Shown one piece after another: positions 25,836 through 33,674 of a DNA stretch of 64,000 bases. Below the pieces are notes generated by a model, which saw nothing but the letters and a program-made list of their open reading frames with translations, did not search any database and had not been told where the DNA came from. This DNA is from Selenomonadales bacterium. Lineage in GTDB: Bacteria > Bacillota > Negativicutes > Sporomusales > UBA7701. The stretch spans positions 1 to 64,000 of the forward strand of contig JAHDOI010000018.1 of assembly GCA_018434945.1 (NCBI GenBank), in the 5' to 3' direction. The position numbers and the translations under genes were made by a program. Each line of letters starts with the position of its first letter. Position 1 is the stretch's first letter.

Positions 25836-26993
25836 ATGGCCAAAACGTTTGCCGAGATCAACGCGAAGATCAAGAAGGGCGAGGCGGTGGTGCTGACAGC
25901 CGAGGAGGTCGTCCGTATGGCGGACGAACAGGGCCTGAAGGCGATGGCGGAGAAGGTGGATGTCGTGACGACCGCGACATTCGGGCCGATGTGTTCGTCG
26001 GGGGCGTTCGTGAATTTCGGCCACAGCGACCCGCCGATCAAGATGGCGAAGGTGTGGCTCAATCAGGTGCCGGCCTATACGGGGATCGCGGCGGTGGACG
26101 CGTATATCGGCGCGACCGAGCTGGCCGAGGGCCGCGAGGACTACGGCGGCGCGCACGTGATCGAGGAGCTGGTGGCCGGCGGGAAAATCCGCCTGAAGGC
26201 GGTCGCCCAGGGGACGGACTGCTACCCCCGCAAGGAGCTGGAGGGGTATATCAGCAAGGAGAGCATCAACGAGGCGTTCCTGTTCAACCCCCGCAACGCG
26301 TACCAGAATTATGTGGCGGCGACGAATTCGACAAACCGCATCCTGTATACGTATATGGGCATGCTGCTGCCGAAGTTCGGCAATGTGACGTATTCGACGT
26401 CGGGGCAGCTGAGCCCACTTTTAAACGACCCGTATCTCAGGACAATCGGCGTGGGGACGCGCATCTTCCTCGGCGGCACGCAGGGGTATGTGGCGTGGCA
26501 CGGGACGCAGCACAACCCCGGCAAAGCGCGCGGCGAGAACGGAGTGCCGGTGGGCGGGGCGGGGACGCTAAGCCTGATCGGCGACCTGAAGGCGATGACG
26601 ACCGAGTACCTGAAGGCGGCGGTGTTCAAAAATTACGGGGTGAGCATGTTCGTGGGGGTGGGCATCCCCATCCCGATGCTTGACGAGGATATGGCCCGCT
26701 TCGTGACAGTAAGGGATCGGGAGATCAAGACGACGCTGCTCGATTACGGGGTGCCGGGGCGTAGCCGGCCGACGCTGAAGGTGGTCGATTACGAGGAGCT
26801 GAAGTCGGGCTTCGTGGAGCTGAACGGCCGCAAGGTGCGGACGGCGCCGCTGTCGAGCATTTTCAAGGCAAGGCGGATCGCCGTGACGCTCAAAGAATGG
26901 ATAGAGCGGGGCGAGTTCCTGCTCCAGGAGCCGGCGGCCCCGCTGCCGGCGGACGCTACGGTGAAGCCGCTGGATGTAAAGGAGTTGGACTGA
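25836..26993 (+). CDS. Homocysteine biosynthesis protein (COG1900/DUF39)
   Basis: A 385-residue protein of the family shown in methanogens and some anaerobes to insert sulfide into aspartate semialdehyde to give homocysteine without O-acyl homoserine. Two cysteines thought important in the family are present: C53 in FGPMCSSGAF and C129 in GTDCYPRKE. Start ATG 25836 follows GGGGAGGATTTTTT; the open frame reaches upstream only through the riboswitch. With the next gene it forms the usual two-protein unit. SAM-I control supports a role in methionine synthesis. Confidence 0.93.
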   Translation: MAKTFAEINAKIKKGEAVVLTAEEVVRMADEQGLKAMAEKVDVVTTATFGPMCSSGAFVNFGHSDPPIKMAKVWLNQVPAYTGIAAVDAYIGATELAEGREDYGGAHVIEELVAGGKIRLKAVAQGTDCYPRKELEGYISKESINEAFLFNPRNAYQNYVAATNSTNRILYTYMGMLLPKFGNVTYSTSGQLSPLLNDPYLRTIGVGTRIFLGGTQGYVAWHGTQHNPGKARGENGVPVGGAGTLSLIGDLKAMTTEYLKAAVFKNYGVSMFVGVGIPIPMLDEDMARFVTVRDREIKTTLLDYGVPGRSRPTLKVVDYEELKSGFVELNGRKVRTAPLSSIFKARRIAVTLKEWIERGEFLLQEPAAPLPADATVKPLDVKELD

Positions 26994-26994
26994 G

Positions 26995-27417
26995 ATGGTG
27001 AAGGAGCGTTTCACGTTCGTTTTCTCGCCCGATACGTACGCCAAGCCGGTGACGTATCACCTGGTGAAGGATTTCGATCTGCGGATAAACATCCTGCGGG
27101 CGGAGATCACCCCCGGCGAAGAGGGCCACCTGCTGGCCGAGATCGAGGGCGAGGAGGATAACCTCTGCCGGGCGCTGGAGTTCCTGGCGGCGGAAAGCAT
27201 CGAGGTCATCCCGACGACCAAGCAGGTGACGGTGCGGCAGGAGGAGTGCGTCCACTGCGGGGCGTGCACGGCGGTGTGCTTCTCGGGAGCGATGGCGATG
27301 AACCGCGAGGAGTGGAAGATGGAGTTCCGTCCGGAGAAGTGCATCGTGTGCGGGCTGTGCATCGAGGCGTGCCCGCTACGGATAATCAGCGTGGGCTTCG
27401 GCGGCGGCAAGACGTGA
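26995..27417 (+). CDS. NIL domain - 4Fe-4S ferredoxin, homocysteine biosynthesis partner
   Basis: A 140-residue protein: NIL ligand-binding domain (1-75) and two 4Fe-4S motifs, CVHCGACTAVC and CIVCGLCIEACP. In the known pathway such a protein supplies electrons or handles sulfur for the COG1900 enzyme. One nt separates it from the previous gene and its stop overlaps the next start, showing a tight operon under SAM-I control. Confidence 0.92.
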   Translation: MVKERFTFVFSPDTYAKPVTYHLVKDFDLRINILRAEITPGEEGHLLAEIEGEEDNLCRALEFLAAESIEVIPTTKQVTVRQEECVHCGACTAVCFSGAMAMNREEWKMEFRPEKCIVCGLCIEACPLRIISVGFGGGKT

Positions 27418-28175
27418 AATCGGCTGCCTACGAGCCGCGCCGCTACCGCGACAGTATGGCCGGTCCCGGCCTGCGCTGCTTCACGGTGAGCCATCTGGAA
27501 AGCGACATGTGGGTGGCGGTGGCGACGGACGCCCCGCCAGAAGCCGAGGAGGCGGCGCGGGCGGCGATGCTGGACGCGCGGCGCGGGCTTGAGGAGTATA
27601 TCGCGACCGCCCGGGAGTTTCTGACGGCGCTGGTACCGTACGAACCGCGGCCCGGCTGCCCGGCGCTCGCCCGCGCGATGGCGGCGGCGGCGGCTTTGGC
27701 CGGCGTGGGTCCGATGGCGGCGGTGGCCGGGGCGGTGAGCGCCTATGTCGGCCGCCGGCTGGAGGAACTTTTCGGCCTTACTGAGGTTATCGTGGAGAAC
27801 GGCGGCGACATCTACCTGCGGTCGAACGTACCGCGGCGCATCGCCATCTACGCCGGGGCGTCGCCGCTGTCGAACAGGCTGGCGCTCACCCTCTCCCCCA
27901 CCCTCTCCCCGCTCGGTATCTGCACGTCGTCGGGCACGGTGGGCCACTCGCTGAGCTTCGGCAGAGCGGACGCCGCCACCGTGCTGGCAAAAGACGCGGC
28001 GACGGCCGACGCGTACGCGACAGCGCTCGGCAACCGCATCCAGGGGCCGCAAGATATCGACGCCGCCCTATCCTGGATCGCCGCCTCCCCGGAGGTGCTG
28101 GGGGCGGTGGTGATCGCGGGGGACCGCGTAGGGGCCGTAGGGCAGGTGGAGCTGGGGCCGTACAGCGGTGAATAA
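27414..28175 (+). CDS. UPF0280 family protein (ApbE-like)
   Basis: A 253-residue UPF0280 protein, distantly related to the flavin-transferase ApbE. GTG start overlaps the ferredoxin stop (GTGA). Visible blocks are ENGGDIYLRS, SSGTVGHSLSFGRADAATVLA and the C-terminal VLGAVVIAGDRVGAVGQVEL. Frequently linked to the two preceding genes; probably a maturation or flavin-handling factor, not proven. The last 85 bp of the gene occur again at 29824-29908 and partly at 29290-29337. Confidence 0.9.
   Translation: MKSAAYEPRRYRDSMAGPGLRCFTVSHLESDMWVAVATDAPPEAEEAARAAMLDARRGLEEYIATAREFLTALVPYEPRPGCPALARAMAAAAALAGVGPMAAVAGAVSAYVGRRLEELFGLTEVIVENGGDIYLRSNVPRRIAIYAGASPLSNRLALTLSPTLSPLGICTSSGTVGHSLSFGRADAATVLAKDAATADAYATALGNRIQGPQDIDAALSWIAASPEVLGAVVIAGDRVGAVGQVELGPYSGE
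28072..28156 (+). repeat. Repeat R1: 3' end of UPF0280 gene
   Basis: An 85-bp stretch of the gene end, matched by R3 (29824-29908) with 5 differences by eye and by a 48-bp piece R2 (29290-29337) with 5 differences from R3. Each copy is followed by a similar CCCGG-type terminator. Some of the differences are synonymous in the UPF0280 frame. Confidence 0.9.
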
Positions 28176-28203
28176 AAAACTCCCGGTAATTCCGGGAGTT
28201 TTT
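28176..28203 (+). terminator. Intrinsic terminator after UPF0280 gene
   Basis: AACTCCCGG / CCGGGAGTT with a T-run, directly after the TAA. Confidence 0.9.
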
Positions 28204-28348
28204 CTATTTTCGCGTGCGAGGCTGGACCAGTATCATGGGATAGCGACCAAGCATCACGAAAAGTAAAAAATGTAAAAGCGTCAATACTATAGGCGGTATA
28301 TGGCCCCCCCAACAGGAGGCAAGGAGGGGGTCGCCAGGTGGGAGGATT

Positions 28349-28840
28349 ATGAGCAGGGAATATTGGGGTATCGCCGCGCTGACCCTGGCCAGTATTTTGC
28401 TTGTGACGGTGTTTGGCCGCACCGCCAAGCCCCGGGAAAGCCTGTTCCTTTTTATCGTGGGGCAAGCGGTGAGCTGGCCGGGCACTATTATCCTGACTTT
28501 TATGGGCAGTTTCGAAGTTCCTGTGCGGTTGTTCCCTAAAGCCACCGACAGCAATTTTGCCCTTGCGTTTATTTTCCTGCCGGCGGTATATGTCGCGTAT
28601 TATTGGCATTTTCCCGGGAACAAGAGCCGTATTCTCCAGATCGCGTATACCCTTGCGGTTACGGGCGGCAGCGCGTTGGCGCATGTCGCCGTGCAAAAAT
28701 ATACCGATTTGTTGCTCTATATCGATTTTACGGGCTACCGGCTGTGGCTGATCAATATTATATCGTATTACGCAGGCCGTATCTATTGTGATTGGTTTTT
28801 CAGCCAAGTGGCGAAGGCGAGGGGACGGAACCCGCGATGA
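28349..28840 (+). CDS. CBO0543-like membrane protein 1
   Basis: A 163-residue integral membrane protein with about five hydrophobic segments (7-24, 32-52, 70-87, 97-115, 130-148). It resembles the CBO0543 group of small clostridial membrane proteins of unknown role; that assignment is from general look and neighbourhood. ATG follows GGGAGGATT. Overlaps the next gene by 4 nt, and the two encode similar topologies. Its third and fourth bases are less GC-rich than the flanking UPF0280 gene, in line with acquisition between the R repeats. Confidence 0.7.
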   Translation: MSREYWGIAALTLASILLVTVFGRTAKPRESLFLFIVGQAVSWPGTIILTFMGSFEVPVRLFPKATDSNFALAFIFLPAVYVAYYWHFPGNKSRILQIAYTLAVTGGSALAHVAVQKYTDLLLYIDFTGYRLWLINIISYYAGRIYCDWFFSQVAKARGRNPR

Positions 28841-29307
28841 GATTGGAGGGCATGATTTTAATCGCCGCGGTGGTGATTTCGATACTGTCGCTCGCGCTCA
28901 CCCCGAGAAACAAGCTGCTGCAGATGCAGTTTATCATCCTTTTCGTGCAGCTTCCCACCTGGCTGCTCGGCCTGTCGGCGGTGGAGCTGGGGCTGCTGGA
29001 GTATCCCTACCGGGAGCTGGCCAGCGTCAACAGGACCAGCTTTATTTTCGAATTTATTGTTTTGCCGGTGTTGTGCGTCCATGTGAATAATTATTACCCG
29101 TGGCAGGCGACGGCGCTGACCAAGGCGGGGTATCTGGCGGGCATCAGCCTGCTTCTGACCGGCTTTGAGGTTATTTTGGAGCGATATACCATGCTGATCA
29201 GATATACCGGGTGGGAGTGGTACTGGACCTCGGTCAGCGTGCTGTTTATCTTGTGGCTGACCCAAAGGACGGTGGCATGGTTTTTTGACGGTGATCGCGG
29301 GGGATAG
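28837..29307 (+). CDS. CBO0543-like membrane protein 2
   Basis: A 156-residue integral membrane protein (MRLEGMILIAAVV start, chosen for the ATGA overlap with the previous gene) with about five hydrophobic segments. It ends WFFDGDRGG: the last six codons read through the beginning of repeat R2 in a frame other than that of UPF0280, so the natural C-terminus was replaced when R2 became joined to it. Confidence 0.7.
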   Translation: MRLEGMILIAAVVISILSLALTPRNKLLQMQFIILFVQLPTWLLGLSAVELGLLEYPYRELASVNRTSFIFEFIVLPVLCVHVNNYYPWQATALTKAGYLAGISLLLTGFEVILERYTMLIRYTGWEWYWTSVSVLFILWLTQRTVAWFFDGDRGG

Positions 29308-29337
29308 GGTCGGAGCCGTGGGGCAGGTGGAGTTGGG
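29290..29337 (+). pseudogene. Repeat R2: UPF0280 3' fragment
   Basis: 48 bp that, in the UPF0280 frame, reads VIAGDRVGAVGQVELG and reaches a stop two codons later. Compared with R1 it has silent codon changes (Asp GAT for GAC, Arg AGG for CGC, Val GTC for GTA), so it derives from a separately evolved functional copy and is not a recent duplication of R1. A terminator follows (29355-29388). Confidence 0.85.
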
Positions 29338-29354
29338 GGTGTATTGAGGGAAAT

Positions 29355-29388
29355 AAAAAAATCCCGGACATAAGTCCGGGATTTTTGC
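29355..29388 (+). terminator. Intrinsic terminator after R2
   Basis: AATCCCGGAC / GTCCGGGATT followed by TTTTT; same design as the terminators after R1 and R3. Confidence 0.85.
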
Positions 29389-29402
29389 TAGGATTATTCA
29401 CC

Positions 29403-29711
29403 CTAGGATGATATACCCAGAGGCATTATATAAAGCTGAAGAAGAGGTATAAAATACGTCATTACAAATGAACAGGCAACACTGATTATAAAAAGAGTAA
29501 TTCGTTCCTTCTTATCTTTCCCAAACAATGCTCCAAACAGTATCCCGACGATTATTAATACTATTTCCGGATTAATCATATCAGCAATTTCGCTGGGATA
29601 ATACCCTGGCCCCCATAAAATTTCATAATAAAGATAGGCCCAAGTTACCCCTGCTATCGAGGACAAAACTGCTACAATCAATCTATTATGGCGAGACGCG
29701 AAAGTGTTCAT
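29403..29711 (-). CDS. Small hypothetical membrane protein, AT-rich
   Basis: A 102-residue protein with three hydrophobic segments (11-30, 48-65, 72-97) and a charged GKDKKER loop. Family not recognised. Base composition is far lower in GC than the surroundings, so it is likely a transferred gene. It lies on the opposite strand between R2 and R3. RBS is weak (GGGGGACCG upstream of the ATG). Confidence 0.6.
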   Translation of the reverse strand: MNTFASRHNRLIVAVLSSIAGVTWAYLYYEILWGPGYYPSEIADMINPEIVLIIVGILFGALFGKDKKERITLFIISVACSFVMTYFIPLLQLYIMPLGISS

Positions 29712-29823
29712 AATCGGTCCCCCAATAAATCCTTGCAGACATTTTTTATCGATTCTATAATTCGCCGCAATATATAATTTCCCTTTATCAGGAAAAACGT
29801 GGGGGCTAAGTTGAAGGTGCTGG

Positions 29824-29908
29824 CCTGGGCCGCCGCCTCCCCGGAGGTGCTGGGGGCGGTGGTGATCGCGGGGGACCGCGTTGGAGCCGTGGGGCAGGTG
29901 GAGCTGGG
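29824..29908 (+). pseudogene. Repeat R3: UPF0280 3' fragment
   Basis: 85 bp 94% identical by eye to R1, continuing the reading AASPEVLGAVVIAGDRVGAVGQVELG, but the stop codon is lost and the frame runs on into the terminator (29950-29985). No start or RBS of its own, so a remnant. Sequence 29712-29823 between it and the AT-rich gene holds nothing recognised. Confidence 0.88.
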
Positions 29909-29949
29909 CGGCGTATTATGCTACGGCCGATTGATAGGGCCAGGAGAAA

Positions 29950-29985
29950 AGGGAAACTCCCGGACGGAAGTCCGGGAGTTTTTGT
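29950..29985 (+). terminator. Intrinsic terminator after R3
   Basis: AACTCCCGGAC / GTCCGGGAGTT with T-run. Confidence 0.85.
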
Positions 29986-30025
29986 GCGTAAGTCGCCCCT
30001 TCAGGCGGTTTCCTAGTGAATATCG

Positions 30026-30451
30026 CTATTTTACTTCAGAAGGGTAAATCCGCGTAAAAACCGAAGCCGCAGTCCAAGGATAATATAAGGCATTTGGACT
30101 TAAAAATCTTAAATGTGATTTTTTGAATTTAAAACATGGACTGTACTGCGTTTTGCTTACCCCATCCATAAAAACATTTGTAGAGGAAGATAATTCTACC
30201 ATAAGGTAATCGTAATCGCCATATTTCTTATTGGGGTCTATTAAGTTTGATTTGATTATTACCCATTGTTTTAAACTGTCGTCAAGCCAAATGCCTTCAA
30301 TCGTATCCGATTGTCTTCCCTCAAAGTATTTATTGATAACTTGCTCTTGAGTCAGTCCGCGAAAGGGATTCTCCGCAACTGCAGCAGAAGCGATTCCCGG
30401 AAAAGCAAAGACTAGCAGTATAAGTAAGCAAAGTATAGTCTTTTTGCCCAT
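30026..30451 (-). CDS. Secreted hypothetical protein, AT-rich
   Basis: A 141-residue protein with a clear signal peptide (cleavage after ASA, about residue 23). The mature part begins VAENPFRGLTQEQVINKYF and has no family I recognise. Start placed at MGKKT (30451) after GGAGGGATAAT; an upstream ATG adds 17 codons without a signal. Markedly low GC, suggesting transfer together with the 29403 gene. Confidence 0.7.
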   Translation of the reverse strand: MGKKTILCLLILLVFAFPGIASAAVAENPFRGLTQEQVINKYFEGRQSDTIEGIWLDDSLKQWVIIKSNLIDPNKKYGDYDYLMVELSSSTNVFMDGVSKTQYSPCFKFKKSHLRFLSPNALYYPWTAASVFTRIYPSEVK

Positions 30452-30536
30452 TATTATCCCTCCTGAGTTTGTATTTCTGCTTTCTTCTAGCGCAGGAAGC
30501 AAAATCCTTTATTTTACAAATCTGTTTACCGACGTT

Positions 30537-30735
30537 CCCGGCATTGGGTCAACCCACCGTCAGCGAGGACGGCGGCCGCTACTTGGCGAGAGAGCCGGTA
30601 ACGGCTGCCGGCGCGAGCCATGGACGGCGAGCGAGCCGCTATCGGTCAGGAGACCGTTAGCGGCGTACGGCCAGCTGTCGGCGACGAGGTTAGTAAGACC
30701 GCCGCCCGCAGCGGGTGGGATGACCCAATGCCGGG
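30537..30735 (-). repeat. Family B structured repeat, copy B3
   Basis: Perfect 15-bp outer arms CCCGGCATTGGGTCA (30537-30551) and TGACCCAATGCCGGG (30721-30735). On the minus strand the first hairpin is GCCGCTA-CGGTC - TCCT - GACCG-TAGCGGC (around 30637-30666) and the second carries the GTCCAT loop flanked by GCC/GGC. It lacks the GTACGG partner strand found in B1, B2 and B4, so the closing helix is altered. Sits between the AT-rich secreted protein gene and the LprI-like terminator. Confidence 0.72.
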
Positions 30736-30747
30736 GACACCAGCACA

Positions 30748-30784
30748 AGAAAAAAAGCCTGATTCCGTAAAGGAACCAGGCTTA
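30748..30784 (-). terminator. Intrinsic terminator after LprI-like gene
   Basis: AAGCCTGATTCC / GGAACCAGGCTT; on the minus strand followed by a long T-run (A-run 30749-30756 on plus). Confidence 0.85.
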
Positions 30785-30790
30785 AACATT

Positions 30791-31261
30791 TTACTGGCGG
30801 CTGGCGGCGGCGGGGTCGGCCTCGGGGGCATCGACGAGCCACTCATTTAGCTGCTTGACCCTTTCCCAGGTCAGCTCGGCTTTGTAGAGGTGGTATACCA
30901 TCGGGTACATGCTGCCGTAGGAGCTTTTGTCCTCTTTGGGGAAGACGGCGTCCAGGTGGGCGTCGCGGAAGGCTATCCACGCGACTTGGGCGGCGGTGTA
31001 TTTGGCGATGAACTCCCGGTCGTCCTGGTATTTGGCCGATACTTTGTTGTAAACGGCGCTGAGCGTGTCGTCGGCCCGCTTGTATTCCCTGGCGGCGGCA
31101 GCGTTCATCGCCGCCTGGCTGCGGTCGCCGTCCGGGTATGTAAGCTCGACTTTGAAACGATCGGTATCAAATTCCGGCTCGTTGCCGGCATTGGCGCCCA
31201 CAGCGGGGAGAACGCCGGCCAGGGCGAGCAGCAGCGACGCTATTACGGCAAGCCTTCTCAT
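30791..31261 (-). CDS. LprI-like exported protein (DUF1311 family)
   Basis: A 156-residue exported protein with a signal peptide (1-24). The mature part is the DUF1311/LprI-type helical domain (AMNAAAAREYKRADDTLSAVYNKV ... AQVAWIAFRDAHLD). Some relatives inhibit lysozyme; here that is only a family-level suggestion. The usual family cysteines are absent. GGTATTACTA precedes the ATG, a weak RBS. Flanked on both sides by nearly identical terminator hairpins. Confidence 0.8.
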   Translation of the reverse strand: MRRLAVIASLLLALAGVLPAVGANAGNEPEFDTDRFKVELTYPDGDRSQAAMNAAAAREYKRADDTLSAVYNKVSAKYQDDREFIAKYTAAQVAWIAFRDAHLDAVFPKEDKSSYGSMYPMVYHLYKAELTWERVKQLNEWLVDAPEADPAAASRQ

Positions 31262-31390
31262 TAGTAATACCTCACAATTTTTTTATTTCATTTTTTGTCA
31301 CCACCCAATATTAACATTGCCGTCCGGGGATTACAATGGCAGTTCACACCATAAGGCCGGGGCAGGCCGCCTGCGTTTTCGGCAAGACGC

Positions 31391-31426
31391 GAAAAAGCCT
31401 GACTCCATAAAGGAGCCAGGCTTTTA
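31391..31426. terminator. Orphan terminator between divergent genes
   Basis: AAAGCCTGACTCC / GGAGCCAGGCTTT, almost the same as the hairpin at 30748-30784 with paired base changes in the stem. No gene ends here: LprI-like starts leftward at 31261 and the next gene starts rightward at 31523. Confidence 0.65.
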
Positions 31427-31522
31427 GCTGCTTCCCCCGGCGCGACAGGCACGCCGCCCGCCATAGTCGACATAGGATGGTGTATGGGAATCCATAACCC
31501 ATGCTGATTTGGAGGGGTGGCA

Positions 31523-31990
31523 ATGCTAAAATTCCTGATCGTGTACCCTTTCGAGAAGGTCGGCAAGATAATCGACATCGCCCAGGGCGCCGGCCAGGAC
31601 CCTTACCATGTGGCGGTCTTCACGCGCACCGGCCTGCTGCAGGCGACGGTCGACGGCGTGGTCGTAAGCCGGTTCGATTTCTTCGCCGGCCGCTATACGC
31701 GCACTTTCGGCCTGATGGTGCCCCACCCGGAGAAGGTGGACGAGTTCGCCGCGCTGGTGGCGGGCGAGGAGTACGATTATATCGGCGCGGCGGCGGCGTG
31801 GATCTACCAGCATACGAAGCTGGTCGTGCCGGTCGATGTGGAGGGCCATTCGTTCTGCTCTGATCTGGCCGTGCGCGCCGGGCGCTATTGCGGCGGCGAT
31901 CTTTTCGGCGATACGCCGGCCTACTGCATCGGCCCGAAGCTGTTCCTGGCCGAGATGGTGAGGATCGGGGCGGAATTTAACGAGGAGTGA
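31523..31990 (+). CDS. YiiX-type permuted NlpC/P60-like hydrolase
   Basis: A 155-residue protein with the circularly permuted papain-like layout: His first (DPYHVAVF, about residue 30) and Cys later (HSFCSDLAVRAG, about residue 113), like YiiX/YaeF proteins. These probably cleave amide or ester bonds in cell-wall or lipid substrates. No signal peptide is visible. ATG 31523 is chosen since GGAGG lies 7 nt upstream; an in-frame GTG 6 nt earlier is too close. Converges with trpB2 (1 bp between stops). Confidence 0.7.
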   Translation: MLKFLIVYPFEKVGKIIDIAQGAGQDPYHVAVFTRTGLLQATVDGVVVSRFDFFAGRYTRTFGLMVPHPEKVDEFAALVAGEEYDYIGAAAAWIYQHTKLVVPVDVEGHSFCSDLAVRAGRYCGGDLFGDTPAYCIGPKLFLAEMVRIGAEFNEE

Positions 31991-31991
31991 G

Positions 31992-33347
31992 CTATACCTG
32001 CGGCAGGTCGGCGAGGTATCTGGCGAGGTCTTGTTCGCCGCAGGGGGCGTCTTTGGTTTCGCCGGCGAGGTAGCTGTCGTAGGCGGCCATGTCGAAGTGG
32101 CCGTGGCCGGAGAGGCTGAAGAGGATGGTCCTCCCCTTCCCTTCCTCGCGGGCGGCGAGGGCTTCGACGATGGCGCCCTGGACGGCGTGGGCCGATTCGG
32201 GGGCGGGGATGATGCCTTCGCTGCGGGCGAAGGTGAGGGCGGCCTGAAAGATCTGCCGCTGGTCGAAGGCCTGGGCTTCGATGAGGCCGTCATGGTAGAG
32301 CTGGCTGACGAGGGGCGATTCGCCGTGGTAGCGGAGGCCGCCGGCGTGGATGCCGGAGGGCATGAAGTTGTGCCCGAGGGTGTACATTTTGACGATGGGG
32401 GTGAGTTTGCCGAGGTCGCCGTAGTCGTAGGCGAAGACGCCGCGGGTGAGGGTGGGGCAGGCGGTGGGCTCGACGGCGAGGGCGCGGACCTGGCGGCCGG
32501 CGATTTTGTCGTGGAGGAAGGGGAAGGCGATGCCGCCGAAGTTGCTGCCGCCGCCGCAGGCGCCGATGACGACGTCGGGGTAGTCGCCGGCTTTGGCGAG
32601 CTGGGCTTTGGCTTCGAGGCCGATGACGGTCTGGTGGAGGAGGACGTGATTGAGTACGCTGCCGAGGGCGTAGTTGGTGTCGGCGCGGCCGGCGGCGTCT
32701 TCGACGGCTTCGGAGATGGCGAGGCCGAGGCTGCCGGGGGAGTCGGGGTCGAGGGCGAGCATCTTCCTGCCTGCTGCGGTCCTGTCGGACGGGCTGGGGA
32801 TGACTTCGGCGCCGTAGACCTGCATGAAGGAGCGGCGGTAGGGCTTTTGGCGGCTGCTGATTTTGACCATGTAGACGACGCACTCCAGCCCGTACATGCT
32901 GCAGGCGAGGCTGAGGGCGCTGCCCCACTGGCCGGCGCCGGTTTCGGTGGCGAGGCGGGTGATGCCGGCGGCTTTGTTGTAGTAGGCCTGGGGGATGGCG
33001 GTGTTGACTTTGTGGCTGCCGGCCGGGCTGACGCCTTCGTGTTTGTAGTAAATTTTCGCGGGGGTGTCGAGGGCTTTTTCGAGCTCGTAGGCGCGGATGA
33101 GGGGGGTGGGCCGCCAGATGCGGTATTTTTCGACGATTTCTTCGGGGATGTCGATCCAGCGTTCCTGGGTGACTTCCTGTTTGATGAGCTCCATGGGGAA
33201 GATGGGGGCGAGGTCGGCGGGGCCGATGGGCTGTTTGGTGGCCGGGTGGAGGGGCGGGGCCAGTTTTGTGGGCATGTCGGCCTGGATGTTGTACCAGCGC
33301 CGGGGGATTTCCTGTTCGTCGAGGAATATTTTTTTGTCCTTCTGCAT
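31992..33347 (-). CDS. Tryptophan synthase beta-like protein, TrpB2 type
   Basis: A 451-residue PLP enzyme, about 60 residues longer than TrpB1, with the TrpB2 N-terminus ([26 protein letters not shown]) and PLP lysine in GSHKVNTA. TrpB2 proteins condense indole or, in some cases, phosphoserine substrates and usually act without TrpA, often salvaging indole. ATG 33347 follows GGAGATGCAACC. Controlled by its own Trp T-box, which independently supports a tryptophan role. Confidence 0.93.
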   Translation of the reverse strand: MQKDKKIFLDEQEIPRRWYNIQADMPTKLAPPLHPATKQPIGPADLAPIFPMELIKQEVTQERWIDIPEEIVEKYRIWRPTPLIRAYELEKALDTPAKIYYKHEGVSPAGSHKVNTAIPQAYYNKAAGITRLATETGAGQWGSALSLACSMYGLECVVYMVKISSRQKPYRRSFMQVYGAEVIPSPSDRTAAGRKMLALDPDSPGSLGLAISEAVEDAAGRADTNYALGSVLNHVLLHQTVIGLEAKAQLAKAGDYPDVVIGACGGGSNFGGIAFPFLHDKIAGRQVRALAVEPTACPTLTRGVFAYDYGDLGKLTPIVKMYTLGHNFMPSGIHAGGLRYHGESPLVSQLYHDGLIEAQAFDQRQIFQAALTFARSEGIIPAPESAHAVQGAIVEALAAREEGKGRTILFSLSGHGHFDMAAYDSYLAGETKDAPCGEQDLARYLADLPQV

Positions 33348-33369
33348 GGTTGCATCTCCTTTCTTTCTC

Positions 33370-33650
33370 TGGAAAATATAAAAACCCCTCGTCCTGATAG
33401 GGACGAGAGGTTGCTCGCGGTACCACCCTGTTTGGCCGCATGTGCGGCCCAACTCGCTAGGGCGCGGACGGCGATGGCCGTCGATGCCCTTCCCCTGGTA
33501 ACGGCGGGGACTTACCCGGCGGCTCCTACCCCGCATAATGCGGCTCGGGCTGCATTTCCCAGGCCCATTCACCGTGCCCAAAATACCGGCCTTCCACCAC
33601 CGCCGGCTCGCTGTGATTCTCCACCACGGCTACTCTTCCTGTTCATCAAC
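33370..33650 (-). promoter_or_regulatory. Trp T-box leader 3 (trpB2)
   Basis: Starts GAACAGGAAGAGTAG, specifier GAA-TGG-GCC (complement of 33565-33567, tryptophan), T-box AGGGTGGTACCGCG (33416-33429), terminator CCTCTCGTCC / GGACGAGGGG followed by TTTTTA. Distinct in sequence from the two trp-operon T-boxes, so not a recent copy. Confidence 0.95.
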
Positions 33651-33674
33651 TTTGGCTGATCTGGGTTTGCTTGG

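Noticed and set aside
28204..28554. Minus-strand frame of 116 codons opposite the first CBO0543-like gene
   Set aside because: Antisense to a gene with a good RBS and clear membrane topology; starts without an RBS.
32031..33659. Plus-strand open frame of 542 codons over trpB2
   Set aside because: Runs antisense through trpB2 and its T-box; low-complexity acidic/Gly sequence, no RBS.
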